Assembly (NCBI GenBank): GCA_030037065.1
Contig: JASHRW010000017.1
Span: forward strand, 1-40,777
Direction: 5' to 3'
Source of the DNA: Xanthobacteraceae bacterium
GTDB lineage: Bacteria > Pseudomonadota > Alphaproteobacteria > Rhizobiales > Xanthobacteraceae
DNA: 40,777 bases
The notes below the pieces were generated by a model, which worked only from the letters and a program-made list of their open reading frames with translations, did not search any database and was not told the DNA's origin. The position numbers were made by a program, and so were the translations under genes. Below, piece after piece: positions 33,339 through 40,777 of this stretch. Each line of letters begins with the position of its first letter. Positions within the stretch are counted from its first letter, which is position 1.

Positions 33339-34673
33339 ATGACCTATTACATGTGGCGGCTCAGCGAGGCCGGCCCGAATAACCTTGGCCTCGCCTGTAC
33401 AGATGATGGGCTGCTCCTTGGCAGGACGCCGCTGATTGAGCGACGCGACGGAAGTTTTGTCGTCCGCGAGCAGCACGACATCGAACGGCTGTTGCAACGG
33501 GCGTATCAGCATGCGGGGAGTGCCGAACGGCTCATGACGGGCCTTGTGACTGTCGCCCACGCCCTGAACGCCAACGATCATTGCCTGGCGCGAATCGCAG
33601 CCGTGCACCTCAAGATCCCAGACTTACCAGACGCCGCCGCGCGCGAACGCATGGAGGTAGAAGAGGTTCTCATTAAATACGCGCGTGACGAGGGCGGCAG
33701 CGGCAGCGACTGGAATCCCGCTTTACATCCTCGTACCGGCACGCCGCCCAATCCGGGCTGGTTTGCGCCGACTGGCGGGGCGGGCAGCGAATCATTCCCG
33801 GTTCGCATCGCAGCGAATGACGATCCGGGGCGGCGGTCGGATGCTTCTTCGAACTCCGGTAACGATTGGGTCCGGTTGCGGCCCGGACCGCAGCGCATCG
33901 ACGAACTCGCCGATTTCGTTGAATGGATAGCGAATGCGACGCCGGAAGATGAGCAGACAATCAGAGCCGATATCAAACGGTATTTCTACGACGTCGGCGA
34001 CCAAGGCAGCGCGGCGGCCCTCAATAGTGCGCTTACCGTTCTCCTCAGGCGTGGCATAACGACTGAAGATCGACAGAGAATTCTGGATAGTCTTGACGTC
34101 TACACCCGCGTCGATCCCGCCGAGTATGCCCATACCCGGGATTGGACGACCGGGGCCGGTATTGCCGCCGGAAGTGTGCCGTCGATCGCAACGGGAGAGG
34201 CTGCGGCCACCGAAGACGTGGCGGCTGATGGTGTTAGCGCCGATGCGAATGCGGCAAGCGCGGCGGCCGATGCGCGCTCGGAGGTGTGGAAATATGGATG
34301 GGCTAGGCGGGGTCGCGAAATTCACAAACTACTCAGCGACGGCTCGCTAGGACCAAATTTCCCAATCATCGATAATTTCTCTCGTGTCGGGGTTGCCACC
34401 AGTATCAAATCGGTCGATCTAAATGCTGCGGTCTACCAAAACGATACGAGCCTCATGTACAGAGCGAGCGATTACGTCGGCAGGGTGTCAGAATTTGACG
34501 GCGCCGAATTTGACGGCGACGAGGTTGCTTCTGGGCAAATTACCGGGCGAGTGCTTCAGCTGGTCGTACCGAAAGGAAGCATGACAGAAGCGCAACGCGC
34601 CGTGATCGATGCCGTGCGGGAGTGGGCGAAGACGCTGGACCGGCCCGTAGATGTCATCATCACCGAGTTTTAG
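33339..34673 (+). CDS. Polymorphic toxin with CdiA-CT-like nuclease domain
   Basis: 444 residues from the ATG at 33339; a TTG four codons earlier is less likely. There is no signal peptide. Residues 1-115 form a conserved-looking helical domain (LGLACTDDGLLLGRTPLIER, then LMTGLVTVAHALNANDHCLA). DWNPALHPRTGTPPNPGWFA (124-143) is a motif I recall from rhizobial toxin-like proteins. An Ala-rich linker (280-312) precedes the toxin domain (about 313-444): YGWARRGREIHKLL, LGPNFPIIDNF, VGVATSIKSVDLNAAVYQND, GRVLQLVVPKGSM, VDVIITEF. Glu327, Asp345 and Ser355-x-Lys357 match the Glu/Asp/Ser-x-Lys layout I remember for the DNase CdiA-CT of E. coli EC869. A probable immunity gene follows 7 nt later. No CDI or type VI genes are nearby, so delivery or an intracellular role is open. 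Confidence 0.8.
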   Translation: MTYYMWRLSEAGPNNLGLACTDDGLLLGRTPLIERRDGSFVVREQHDIERLLQRAYQHAGSAERLMTGLVTVAHALNANDHCLARIAAVHLKIPDLPDAAARERMEVEEVLIKYARDEGGSGSDWNPALHPRTGTPPNPGWFAPTGGAGSESFPVRIAANDDPGRRSDASSNSGNDWVRLRPGPQRIDELADFVEWIANATPEDEQTIRADIKRYFYDVGDQGSAAALNSALTVLLRRGITTEDRQRILDSLDVYTRVDPAEYAHTRDWTTGAGIAAGSVPSIATGEAAATEDVAADGVSADANAASAAADARSEVWKYGWARRGREIHKLLSDGSLGPNFPIIDNFSRVGVATSIKSVDLNAAVYQNDTSLMYRASDYVGRVSEFDGAEFDGDEVASGQITGRVLQLVVPKGSMTEAQRAVIDAVREWAKTLDRPVDVIITEF

Positions 34674-34680
34674 GCGACAT

Positions 34681-35106
34681 ATGCTATCCAAGTACTACCT
34701 GAGAAATGGCAGCGTCTACATTCCCACTGTGGGGAGGCGGGGCGGCGCCTACGCGACCATTGAGCCGGTGTCTGTTGTTCCGGTGACCGATACCAAGGGG
34801 CTGCGTCGCGCCATTTCTGACGCCATTGGCCGTGAGAACGTCGCGCTACCCCTGCTCAAGGGCGAGCGACCGTCGGCCGTTTTGCCAAAATATGCTCGGG
34901 TAAAGTCGTGGTCAGCTTTCGCACGCAGCTCGTCTAGCTGGAATATCGTACAAAATAGCGGCGGCTATCAGATCGTCGGCCATCGGATGCACCCTGATGG
35001 ATATTTGATAGAAGATCAAAACAAAAAAATAGAATTTCCAGCTGGAACGACAGTCGATACGGTCATCGATCGCATGATCGCCATCCTGCAGGGTGCTGCA
35101 CTTTAG
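34681..35106 (+). CDS. Probable immunity protein for the upstream toxin
   Basis: 141 residues from the ATG at 34681, 7 nt after the toxin stop. It has no signal peptide or membrane segment. The sequence (MLSKYYLRNGSVYIPTVGRR, GGAYATIEPVSVVPV, then SSSWNIVQNSGGYQIVGHRM and a helical end TTVDTVIDRMIAILQG) looks like a small mixed alpha/beta protein. Position right behind a nuclease-toxin gene, size and cytoplasmic nature are what one expects of an immunity protein. I do not recognise a named Imm family, so the role rests on context. The 3' half is more AT-rich than its neighbours, which fits horizontal transfer. Confidence 0.65.
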   Translation: MLSKYYLRNGSVYIPTVGRRGGAYATIEPVSVVPVTDTKGLRRAISDAIGRENVALPLLKGERPSAVLPKYARVKSWSAFARSSSSWNIVQNSGGYQIVGHRMHPDGYLIEDQNKKIEFPAGTTVDTVIDRMIAILQGAAL

Positions 35107-35254
35107 CAGTGAGCGTGCTTTATCGTTTCGTTATCGCCAAGCTCAAGGGAATGCTGTTTAAGATCATTGCGCACGTTTAAGGCGACAACCCACTGGACAG
35201 TAACCCGTTGATGGTGTGCTGTTGCCGCCGTGGCGGTTTCCGACAAGGGCGTGC

Positions 35255-36223
35255 ATGGCAGACAACGATGACGGCATGATCGACGTGCATTTCCATCTGA
35301 TTCCGCAATTCTATCGGGATGCGGTCCATGAGGCCGGCTTCATGCTTGCGACCGCGAGGTATCCCAAATGGTCTCCGCAGCTTGCTCTCGATCTTATGGA
35401 CAGGCGCGGCATTGCGCTGGCAGTCGCTTCGATGATCTGGCCGGGCACAGGATTTCTGCCGGCCGACCAGGCGGCGGCGCTCGCGCGCCGCTGCAACGAC
35501 TATGCGGCCGACTTGATCGTACGGCATTCCGCGCGCTTCGGGTGCTTCGGTCTTCTTCCCATGCACAACATGAACGCCGCCGTCGCGGAAGCACGCTATT
35601 GCCTGGAAACGCTCCGCCTCGAAGGCGTCGGATTGTTTGCCAGCTATGGCGAGCGGTTTCTCGGTGATCCATTCTTCGACCCGCTGATGTGCTACCTCGA
35701 CGCCGCCAAGGCGGTGGTCCACGTTCATCCCGCCGTGCACCCGTCAAGCCGGTCGCTCAAGCTGCCGTGGCCGGGCTGGCTCGTCGAATACGTGTTCGAC
35801 ACGACGCGCGCGGCCGTCAATCTCGTATTTTCCGGAGCGCGCGAGCGCTTTCCGCAAATCCGGTTCATTCTTTCTCACGCCGGCGGCACGTTGCCCTACC
35901 TTGCGATGCGTCTTGAGCTTGCCCCACTGATCGAAGCATCGTTGGGGAATCTGTCGGGTGAGGGGATTCTCGCAGGCCTGAAATCGTTCTGGTATGATTC
36001 CGCGCTCGCCTCTGGGCCGCAGGCTATGGGTGCGCTCTCGCGCGTTGCCGCCAAGGAGCGCATCGTGTTCGGCGGCGACTGGCCGTTCTGCGACGACCGT
36101 GTTGTCGGCGAGGAAATCGCCGCGTTTACGTCGCCCGGCCTCCTTGCGCGCGACGCCGTCGAGATGATCGCGTGGAAAAATGCGCTGGCGCTTTTTCCAC
36201 GGCGGGTCGTGCAATTTCAGTGA
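35255..36223 (+). CDS. Amidohydrolase family 2 protein (ACMSD-like), copy 1
   Basis: 322 residues from the ATG at 35255. It shows the metal-dependent amidohydrolase pattern: HxH in MIDVHFHLIPQFY, CFGLLPMHN, YGERFLGDPFF, His in VVHVHPAVHPS, FILSHAGGTLPYLAMRLE and the late Asp in IVFGGDWPF. This type covers 2-amino-3-carboxymuconate semialdehyde decarboxylases and related decarboxylases or hydrolases of ring-cleavage products. The next gene is a close copy 19 nt downstream. The exact substrate is unknown. Confidence 0.9.
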   Translation: MADNDDGMIDVHFHLIPQFYRDAVHEAGFMLATARYPKWSPQLALDLMDRRGIALAVASMIWPGTGFLPADQAAALARRCNDYAADLIVRHSARFGCFGLLPMHNMNAAVAEARYCLETLRLEGVGLFASYGERFLGDPFFDPLMCYLDAAKAVVHVHPAVHPSSRSLKLPWPGWLVEYVFDTTRAAVNLVFSGARERFPQIRFILSHAGGTLPYLAMRLELAPLIEASLGNLSGEGILAGLKSFWYDSALASGPQAMGALSRVAAKERIVFGGDWPFCDDRVVGEEIAAFTSPGLLARDAVEMIAWKNALALFPRRVVQFQ

Positions 36224-36242
36224 AAGAAAGTGAATAAACGCG

Positions 36243-37190
36243 ATGGCTGCCGGCATGATCGACGTGCATTTCCATCTCATTCCGCAATTCTATCGGGATG
36301 CGGTGTACGAGGCGGGCAGGGGACCGGCCATCGGCCGCTATCCCGATTGGTCGGAAGAGCTCGCGCTCGAACTGATGGACAAGCACGGCATCGCGCTGGC
36401 AATCACCTCGATCGCGCAGCCTGGCGTCGGCTTCATGTCCGACGAGAAGGCGGCAGACTTCTCGCGCCGCTGCAACGATTACGCCGCCGAACTGATCGCG
36501 CAGCATCCGCAACGGTTCGGCTGTTTCGGGCTGCTGCCGATGCACGACATGAAGGCCGCTGTCGCCGAAGCGCGCTATTGTCTCGAAACGCTCCGCTTCC
36601 ACGGTATCTCATTGTTTGCCAGCTATGGCCAAAAATTTCTCGGCGATGCTGCCTTTGAGCCGCTGATGGAGTTTTTGCACGAGTGCGCGGCCGTCGTTCA
36701 CATTCATCCCGGCCTGCATCCGTCGAGCCGTTCGCTCGATCTGCCATGGCCCGGATTCATGATCGAATATCCGTTTGACACGACGCGCGCTGCGGTGAAC
36801 CTTTTATTCTCGGGCGCATTGGAGCGCTTTCCCAACATACGCTTCATTCTCTCGCATGCCGGCGGGACGCTGCCTTACCTCGCGTGGCGGCTGTCGGTGG
36901 CGCCAATGATCGACAAGCGGCTCAAGCAACGCTCGCGCGCGGAGATTTTCGCCAGGCTAAAGACTTTTTGGTACGACAACGCGCTGGCCTCCGGACCGGA
37001 GTCGATGGGCACGCTGTTGCGCATCGCCGATAAGTCGCGCATCCTGTTCGGCAGCGATTGGCCGTTCTGCAACGACGCAGTGGTGGCCGAAGAGGTGAAG
37101 GATTTCACCGCGCCCGGCTTTCTCGCGCCGAACACGATGCAAATGATCGCGCGCGAGAATGCAGCGAAGTTATTTCCGCAGCGCTGCTAG
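36243..37190 (+). CDS. Amidohydrolase family 2 protein (ACMSD-like), copy 2
   Basis: 315 residues, a tandem paralogue of the previous gene with all the same motifs (MIDVHFHLIPQFY, VVHIHPGLHPS, FILSHAGGTLPYLAWRLS, ILFGSDWPF). The two genes share a nearly identical 5' segment of about 53 nt around the HxH motif, so the duplication seems recent or maintained by gene conversion. Differences cluster in residues 20-45 and 210-260, which may alter specificity. It is probably co-transcribed with copy 1. Its 3' end overlaps the convergent molybdenum-hydroxylase gene by 21 nt. Confidence 0.9.
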   Translation: MAAGMIDVHFHLIPQFYRDAVYEAGRGPAIGRYPDWSEELALELMDKHGIALAITSIAQPGVGFMSDEKAADFSRRCNDYAAELIAQHPQRFGCFGLLPMHDMKAAVAEARYCLETLRFHGISLFASYGQKFLGDAAFEPLMEFLHECAAVVHIHPGLHPSSRSLDLPWPGFMIEYPFDTTRAAVNLLFSGALERFPNIRFILSHAGGTLPYLAWRLSVAPMIDKRLKQRSRAEIFARLKTFWYDNALASGPESMGTLLRIADKSRILFGSDWPFCNDAVVAEEVKDFTAPGFLAPNTMQMIARENAAKLFPQRC

Positions 37191-39563
37191 CACCTGCTCC
37201 GGCGTGATCGGCATTGTGGTGATCGGCGCGCCGCCGAGTGGGCATAGCGCATCGTTGACGGCGTTCATCACGGCCCCCGGCGCGCCGGCAGTGCCGGCCT
37301 CGCCGCAGCCCTTGGCGCCGAGCTCGGAATCGGCGGTCGGCGTGACCACATGGCCGATGTCGATATCCGGCATTTCGGCGGCCATCGGCACCAGATAGTC
37401 CATCAGGTTGCCGTTTAAGAGCTGACCGGATTCATCGTAGAGGCAATGCTCGAACAAAGCGGCGCCGATGCCCTGCACGATGCCGCCTCTGATCTGCTCG
37501 TCGACGAGCTGCGGATTGATCACGGTGCCGCAATCCTCCACGCACCAGTGGCGCAGCAGTTTTATCGCGCCGGTTCGGATATCGACGTCCAGATAAGACG
37601 CCTGCACGCCGTTGGTGAAGGCGAACGGCCATTGGCGCGGCACATAATGACGGGTGGCCACAAACTCGGCCTGAATGCCGGGCGGCAGCGTATCGGGGCG
37701 GAAATAGACGACGCGGGCCACCTCGTCGAGGCCCATGCGCTCGCGCCCGCTATCGGCGTCGACGATGACGCCGGCACGGATATCGAGCGCCTGCGGATCG
37801 GCCTGCAGGATCGATGCCGCCGCGGCAAGGACATTGGCGCGCAAGGCTTTACCGGCCTGCCAGGCAGCCTCGCCGCCGATACCGGTAGCGCGCGACGCCC
37901 AGGTGCCGCCGCCATAGGGCACGTTGTCGGTATCGCCGGTGATGACGCGCACGCGCTCGATCGGCACGCCGAACGAGGTCGCCACGCATTGCGCCAGCAC
38001 GGATTCGGCGCCCTGGCCCTGCTCGGTGACGCCGGAATGCACGAACACGGCGCCAGTGGCGTCAAGCCGTAGCGTGGCGCCGTCCTGCGAGGAAATCCGC
38101 GCACCGCCGACGCCGTAGAACGCAGCAGACGGATTGGTGACCTCGATGAAGGAGGCAAAGCCGATACCGCGATGGATGCCCCGCGCGCGCAAGTCCGCCT
38201 GTTCGGCGCGCAGTTTTTTGTAATCCATCATCGCCAGAATCTTGTCGAGTGAGGCGTGGTGCGACAGCTTCTCGAATTTCAGACCGGCGGCGCTCGTTGC
38301 CGGATACTTGTCGTCGGGAAAGAGGTTGCGCCGCCGCAGCTCCGCCGGGTCCATGCCGATCCTGACCGCCGCCAGGTCGACCAGCACTTCAGTTACCGCC
38401 GTGGCGATCGGGTGGCCGACCGCGCGGTACTGGCACATGACGTTTTTGTTCTGAAACACCACGCGGGCGCGGGCCCGGTAGTTCGGGCATGTATAGGAGC
38501 CGCCGACCAGGCTCACGACTTGGTTGGCCTCGATGCCGCTGGTGCGCGGATAAACCGAGTAGGGCCCGATGCCGGTGAGATCATCGATCTCGAAAGCGGT
38601 GATCGTGCCGTCGTTTTTCACTCCGATCTTCGCCTTGATGCGGTGGTCGCGGGCGTGAATGTCAGTGGAAAAGCTCTCGAAGCGGTCGGCGACGAATTTG
38701 ACCGGCCGCTGCAGCAGCTTCGACAACGCGACCGTCGCCATCTCGTCGGCATAGATGTGCACCTTGAGGCCGAACGAGCCGCCGACATCCTTGGTGAGCA
38801 CGCGCACTTGGTGTTCCTCGAGGCCAAGGTGCTTGGCGAACAGGTTCTGCGTCATGTGCGGCGCCTGCGTGCCCTGATACACGGTCAGGCGCTGCTCGCC
38901 CGGATTCCAGTCGGTGACGATGGCGCGCGGTTCGTTGGTGACGCCGGTATGGCGGCCGAACACCAACGTGGTCTCCACGACCGCATCGGCTTGCGCAAAA
39001 CCCTTGTCAGGATCGCCGGCATTGAGCGTGCGCTCGAAAGTGAGATTGTCGCCTAGCTCGGGATGGATTACCGGCGTCGCCGGATCGAGCGCGGTTTCGG
39101 CGTCGGTGACGGCCGGCAAAACCTCGTAATCGACGCTGACCAGCGCGCAGGCGTCCTCGGCCTGCGCGCGGGTGCGCGCCACTACCGCGCATACCGCCTC
39201 GCCCTGCCAGCAGGCGCGCTCCACTGCGATGGCATGCTGCGGCGCCGACTTGATGCCTTTGAGATGTGTGAGCACGCCGACCCACGGCGTGATGACTTTG
39301 GCCAGCTCTGCGCCGGTGACGACGGCGACCACGCCGGGCGCCTTTTTGGCCTGCGCCGCTTCAATGTGTTTGATGCGCGCGTGAGCGTGCGGCGAGCGCA
39401 CGAACGCGACGTGCACCATGCGCGGCAGTACGACGTCGCTGACATATTGGCCGCGCCCGGCGGTCAGCCGCGCCAGATTCGGCCGCGGCACCGAGCGGCC
39501 GATATAGGAGTTCGGCCGGTCGAGGGCGGTGAGGCCGGAAGGCTGGTCGGGGGAGAGATTCAT
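37170..39563 (-). CDS. Molybdenum-hydroxylase large subunit (xanthine dehydrogenase/CoxL-like)
   Basis: A 797-residue molybdopterin cytosine dinucleotide-type subunit. Motifs: SYIGRSVPRPNLARLTAGRG at the start, DVGGSFGLK (259-267), VMCQYRAVGHP (375-385), VTEQGQGAESVLAQ, GIVQGIGAALFEHC and the catalytic Glu in GEAG (Glu755). The active-site loop lacks the AYxCSFR signature of true CO dehydrogenase, so it probably hydroxylates an aromatic, N-heterocyclic or aldehyde substrate. The small 2Fe-2S subunit lies upstream with an HD-domain gene in between; the FAD subunit is not in the window. A palindromic repeat sits just before its start. Confidence 0.93.
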   Translation of the reverse strand: MNLSPDQPSGLTALDRPNSYIGRSVPRPNLARLTAGRGQYVSDVVLPRMVHVAFVRSPHAHARIKHIEAAQAKKAPGVVAVVTGAELAKVITPWVGVLTHLKGIKSAPQHAIAVERACWQGEAVCAVVARTRAQAEDACALVSVDYEVLPAVTDAETALDPATPVIHPELGDNLTFERTLNAGDPDKGFAQADAVVETTLVFGRHTGVTNEPRAIVTDWNPGEQRLTVYQGTQAPHMTQNLFAKHLGLEEHQVRVLTKDVGGSFGLKVHIYADEMATVALSKLLQRPVKFVADRFESFSTDIHARDHRIKAKIGVKNDGTITAFEIDDLTGIGPYSVYPRTSGIEANQVVSLVGGSYTCPNYRARARVVFQNKNVMCQYRAVGHPIATAVTEVLVDLAAVRIGMDPAELRRRNLFPDDKYPATSAAGLKFEKLSHHASLDKILAMMDYKKLRAEQADLRARGIHRGIGFASFIEVTNPSAAFYGVGGARISSQDGATLRLDATGAVFVHSGVTEQGQGAESVLAQCVATSFGVPIERVRVITGDTDNVPYGGGTWASRATGIGGEAAWQAGKALRANVLAAAASILQADPQALDIRAGVIVDADSGRERMGLDEVARVVYFRPDTLPPGIQAEFVATRHYVPRQWPFAFTNGVQASYLDVDIRTGAIKLLRHWCVEDCGTVINPQLVDEQIRGGIVQGIGAALFEHCLYDESGQLLNGNLMDYLVPMAAEMPDIDIGHVVTPTADSELGAKGCGEAGTAGAPGAVMNAVNDALCPLGGAPITTMPITPEQVLAALRK

Positions 39564-39570
39564 GACCCGG

Positions 39571-39672
39571 TCATTCCGGGGCCGAACGGAGCGAGGAGCC
39601 CGGAATCCATATGCGCTGACCTATGATTATGGACTCTGGGCGCGCGGGCTAAAAACCCGCGCCCCGGAATGA
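39571..39672. repeat. GTCATTCCGGGG-type palindromic repeat
   Basis: TCATTCCGGGGC (39571-39582) and GCCCCGGAATGA (39661-39672) are perfect inverted arms. Inside, GGAATCCAT pairs with ATGGACTC imperfectly and GCGCGGGC/ACCCGCGC makes a second hairpin. The 'TCATTCCGGGGC...GCCCCGGAATGA' unit is a well-known dispersed repeat of Bradyrhizobium-type genomes. Here it fills the gap between two genes of one operon. Confidence 0.75.
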
Positions 39673-39675
39673 CGC

Positions 39676-40446
39676 CTAAAGATACCGCGTCGGCCACATC
39701 AGGGTGCGCCACATGTGCGCCGACGGCGAATCATCGAGCCCGAGGCCCTCTTTCGGCTGCTTGAAATTGCGGCCGATGATGTCGACGAAGTCGTCGAGAT
39801 CGACCTTGGCGTTGGGATCGAACGAATAGATGTCGTTCACGCAAATGAGTCGCGCGCTCATGTACCATTTGTGTTTTTTCGCGCGCTCGTAGTCGCGCAC
39901 GATATAGGGCTCGGGCTTATAGTCGGCGCCGAAATTATTGATGTACATCTGCGGATATTCGTAGCCGACCGACGGGTCGGGGAAGAAGCGTAGCGCCTGG
40001 TGCATGCGCACCGCCCAGCTCACTTCCGGGTCGACGTAGGGCTCGATCATCTGCGCGCCCCAATAGCCGTGGTCGCAGCGGATGAAGCTTGCGACGCCGA
40101 TGTCGTGCAGCAGACAGGCGAGCACGATCTTCTCGTCGTGGCCGTTCTTGAGCGCCAAGGTCGCGCTCTGCAGGAGGTGATTGAGCGAGGCGAAGCGGTT
40201 CTTGAAGAAGTCGATCAGGGTCGGCTTCGCCGGCATCTGCGGCAGCCGCGGGTCGGCGCCCATCAGAAAATATTTATCCGGATTGCTCTTCTTGAACTCG
40301 AAGCCGTTGAGCATTTCGATCTTGCCGTCGGCCATACCGAACAGCACCGACTTGGTGGCGACGCGCTCGGCGAGCTCGTGCATCATCTGTTCTTCGATCT
40401 CGTCGGCGCGCTCGGAAATGGTCGCGGTATGGACGTGTTCGTTCAT
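39676..40446 (-). CDS. HD-domain protein within the molybdenum-hydroxylase operon
   Basis: A 256-residue helical protein with an HD-type metal-binding pattern: SLNHLLQSATLAL (His90), CLLHDIGVASFIRCDHGYWG (His114-Asp115, His126), VRMHQALRFF (His149) and a later CVNDIYSFDPNA segment. HD proteins are metal-dependent phosphohydrolases or, in some families, oxygenases. It starts 3 nt after the stop of the 2Fe-2S subunit gene, so the genes are co-transcribed. Its insertion between the small and large subunit is unusual and suggests work on the same substrate or pathway. Confidence 0.82.
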   Translation of the reverse strand: MNEHVHTATISERADEIEEQMMHELAERVATKSVLFGMADGKIEMLNGFEFKKSNPDKYFLMGADPRLPQMPAKPTLIDFFKNRFASLNHLLQSATLALKNGHDEKIVLACLLHDIGVASFIRCDHGYWGAQMIEPYVDPEVSWAVRMHQALRFFPDPSVGYEYPQMYINNFGADYKPEPYIVRDYERAKKHKWYMSARLICVNDIYSFDPNAKVDLDDFVDIIGRNFKQPKEGLGLDDSPSAHMWRTLMWPTRYL

Positions 40447-40449
40447 GGT

Positions 40450-40777
40450 TCAGACTGCCTTTCCCGCCCGGCTGCGGGCGACGGATTCAATTGCGTCGAC
40501 GATAGCATGGTATCCGGTGCAGCGGCAGTAGTTGCCGGACAAATGCTCGCGAATGGCGTCCCGGCTCGGAACTTGGCCGCAGCCGCCACTGCCGATCAGC
40601 GCGTGCGCTCCGATCAGCATGCCGGGGGTGCAGAAGCCGCATTGCAAGGCGTTGCGGACGCGGAACGCCTCCTGCAGGTCGACAATGGCGCCGGAATCGG
40701 ATACCCCCTCGATGGTCTCGACTGCCGCGCCGTCGCACTGCACCGCGAGCGTCAGGCAACCGCGCACCACGGCGCCG
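40450..40777 (-). CDS. 2Fe-2S subunit of the molybdenum hydroxylase (CoxS-like), C-terminal part
   Basis: An open frame running off the right edge, with 108 C-terminal residues visible. LQCGFCTPGM and NYCRCTGYH hold the four Cys of the [2Fe-2S] cluster near the molybdenum site; the plant-ferredoxin-type cluster part lies outside the window. This subunit passes electrons from the molybdenum centre to FAD. It ends 3 nt before the HD-domain gene. Confidence 0.93.
   Translation of the reverse strand, partial: GAVVRGCLTLAVQCDGAAVETIEGVSDSGAIVDLQEAFRVRNALQCGFCTPGMLIGAHALIGSGGCGQVPSRDAIREHLSGNYCRCTGYHAIVDAIESVARSRAGKAV

Noticed and set aside
37170-39563. True aerobic CO dehydrogenase large subunit (coxL)
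   Set aside because: The AYxCSFR active-site loop is replaced by QYRAVGH.
1-40777. CRISPR arrays, tRNA or rRNA genes
   Set aside because: No regularly spaced direct repeats of suitable length and no tRNA- or rRNA-like sequence were noticed on either strand by eye; a tRNAscan or Infernal run would be decisive.

Overview
The window looks like chromosomal DNA of an alphaproteobacterium, probably order Hyphomicrobiales (Rhizobiales) near the Bradyrhizobium/Xanthobacteraceae group. Grounds are the high GC, the many small secreted proteins of types common there (DUF3551, glycine-zipper and His-rich proteins), DUF2188 and YdcH/DUF465 proteins, the purE-purK-rpsU run, BrnT/BrnA modules and GC-rich palindromic intergenic repeats. 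No rRNA, tRNA, CRISPR array or intact transposase was seen. The lineage call is inference.

Layout. 1-5.1 kb is accessory: a cut-off unknown gene, a broken DUF2283 gene, a beta-helix-like protein with 25-residue repeats, palindromic repeats, a brnT-brnA toxin-antitoxin pair, a GC-rich non-coding stretch of nearly 1 kb (3643-4627) and a small secreted protein. 5.2-9.5 kb holds a TetR-type regulator divergent from an MpaB/Lcp-type (DUF2236) oxygenase with two matching operator palindromes between them, an SDR oxidoreductase, and a secreted protein whose reading frame runs into a nitroreductase. 9.6-16.6 kb has small secreted or membrane proteins, a second SDR, a solitary BrnA, a ketopantoate-reductase-like enzyme, a flavin reductase, a DOPA-dioxygenase-like protein and a DUF6790-like membrane protein. 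16.6-25.1 kb is more core-like: a DUF1614 membrane protein, purE, purK, rpsU, a TPR lipoprotein, a VOC protein, an alpha/beta hydrolase, two related secreted proteins, a PPP-family phosphatase, a diguanylate cyclase and two YdcH proteins.

25.1-26.9 kb is a small defence-type patch: hicAB with a perfect 18-bp palindrome upstream, then an EVE-like/HNH endonuclease broken by two frameshifts. 26.9-31.4 kb has an acyl-CoA synthetase, a methyltransferase and a propionyl-CoA synthetase (prpE). 31.6-35.1 kb is again accessory: a second brnT-brnA pair, a lytic transglycosylase, and a polymorphic-toxin gene followed 7 nt later by a probable immunity gene. 35.2-40.8 kb holds two tandem amidohydrolases (ACMSD-like) converging on a molybdenum-hydroxylase operon (2Fe-2S subunit, HD-domain protein, large subunit) that runs off the right edge.

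The most interesting item is the toxin-immunity pair at 33339-35106. Its C-terminal domain carries a Glu...Asp...Ser-x-Lys nuclease-like pattern, while its N-terminal half has no signal peptide and no secretion genes lie nearby. The 25-residue repeat protein, the tandem TetR operators and the frameshifted HNH endonuclease come next.
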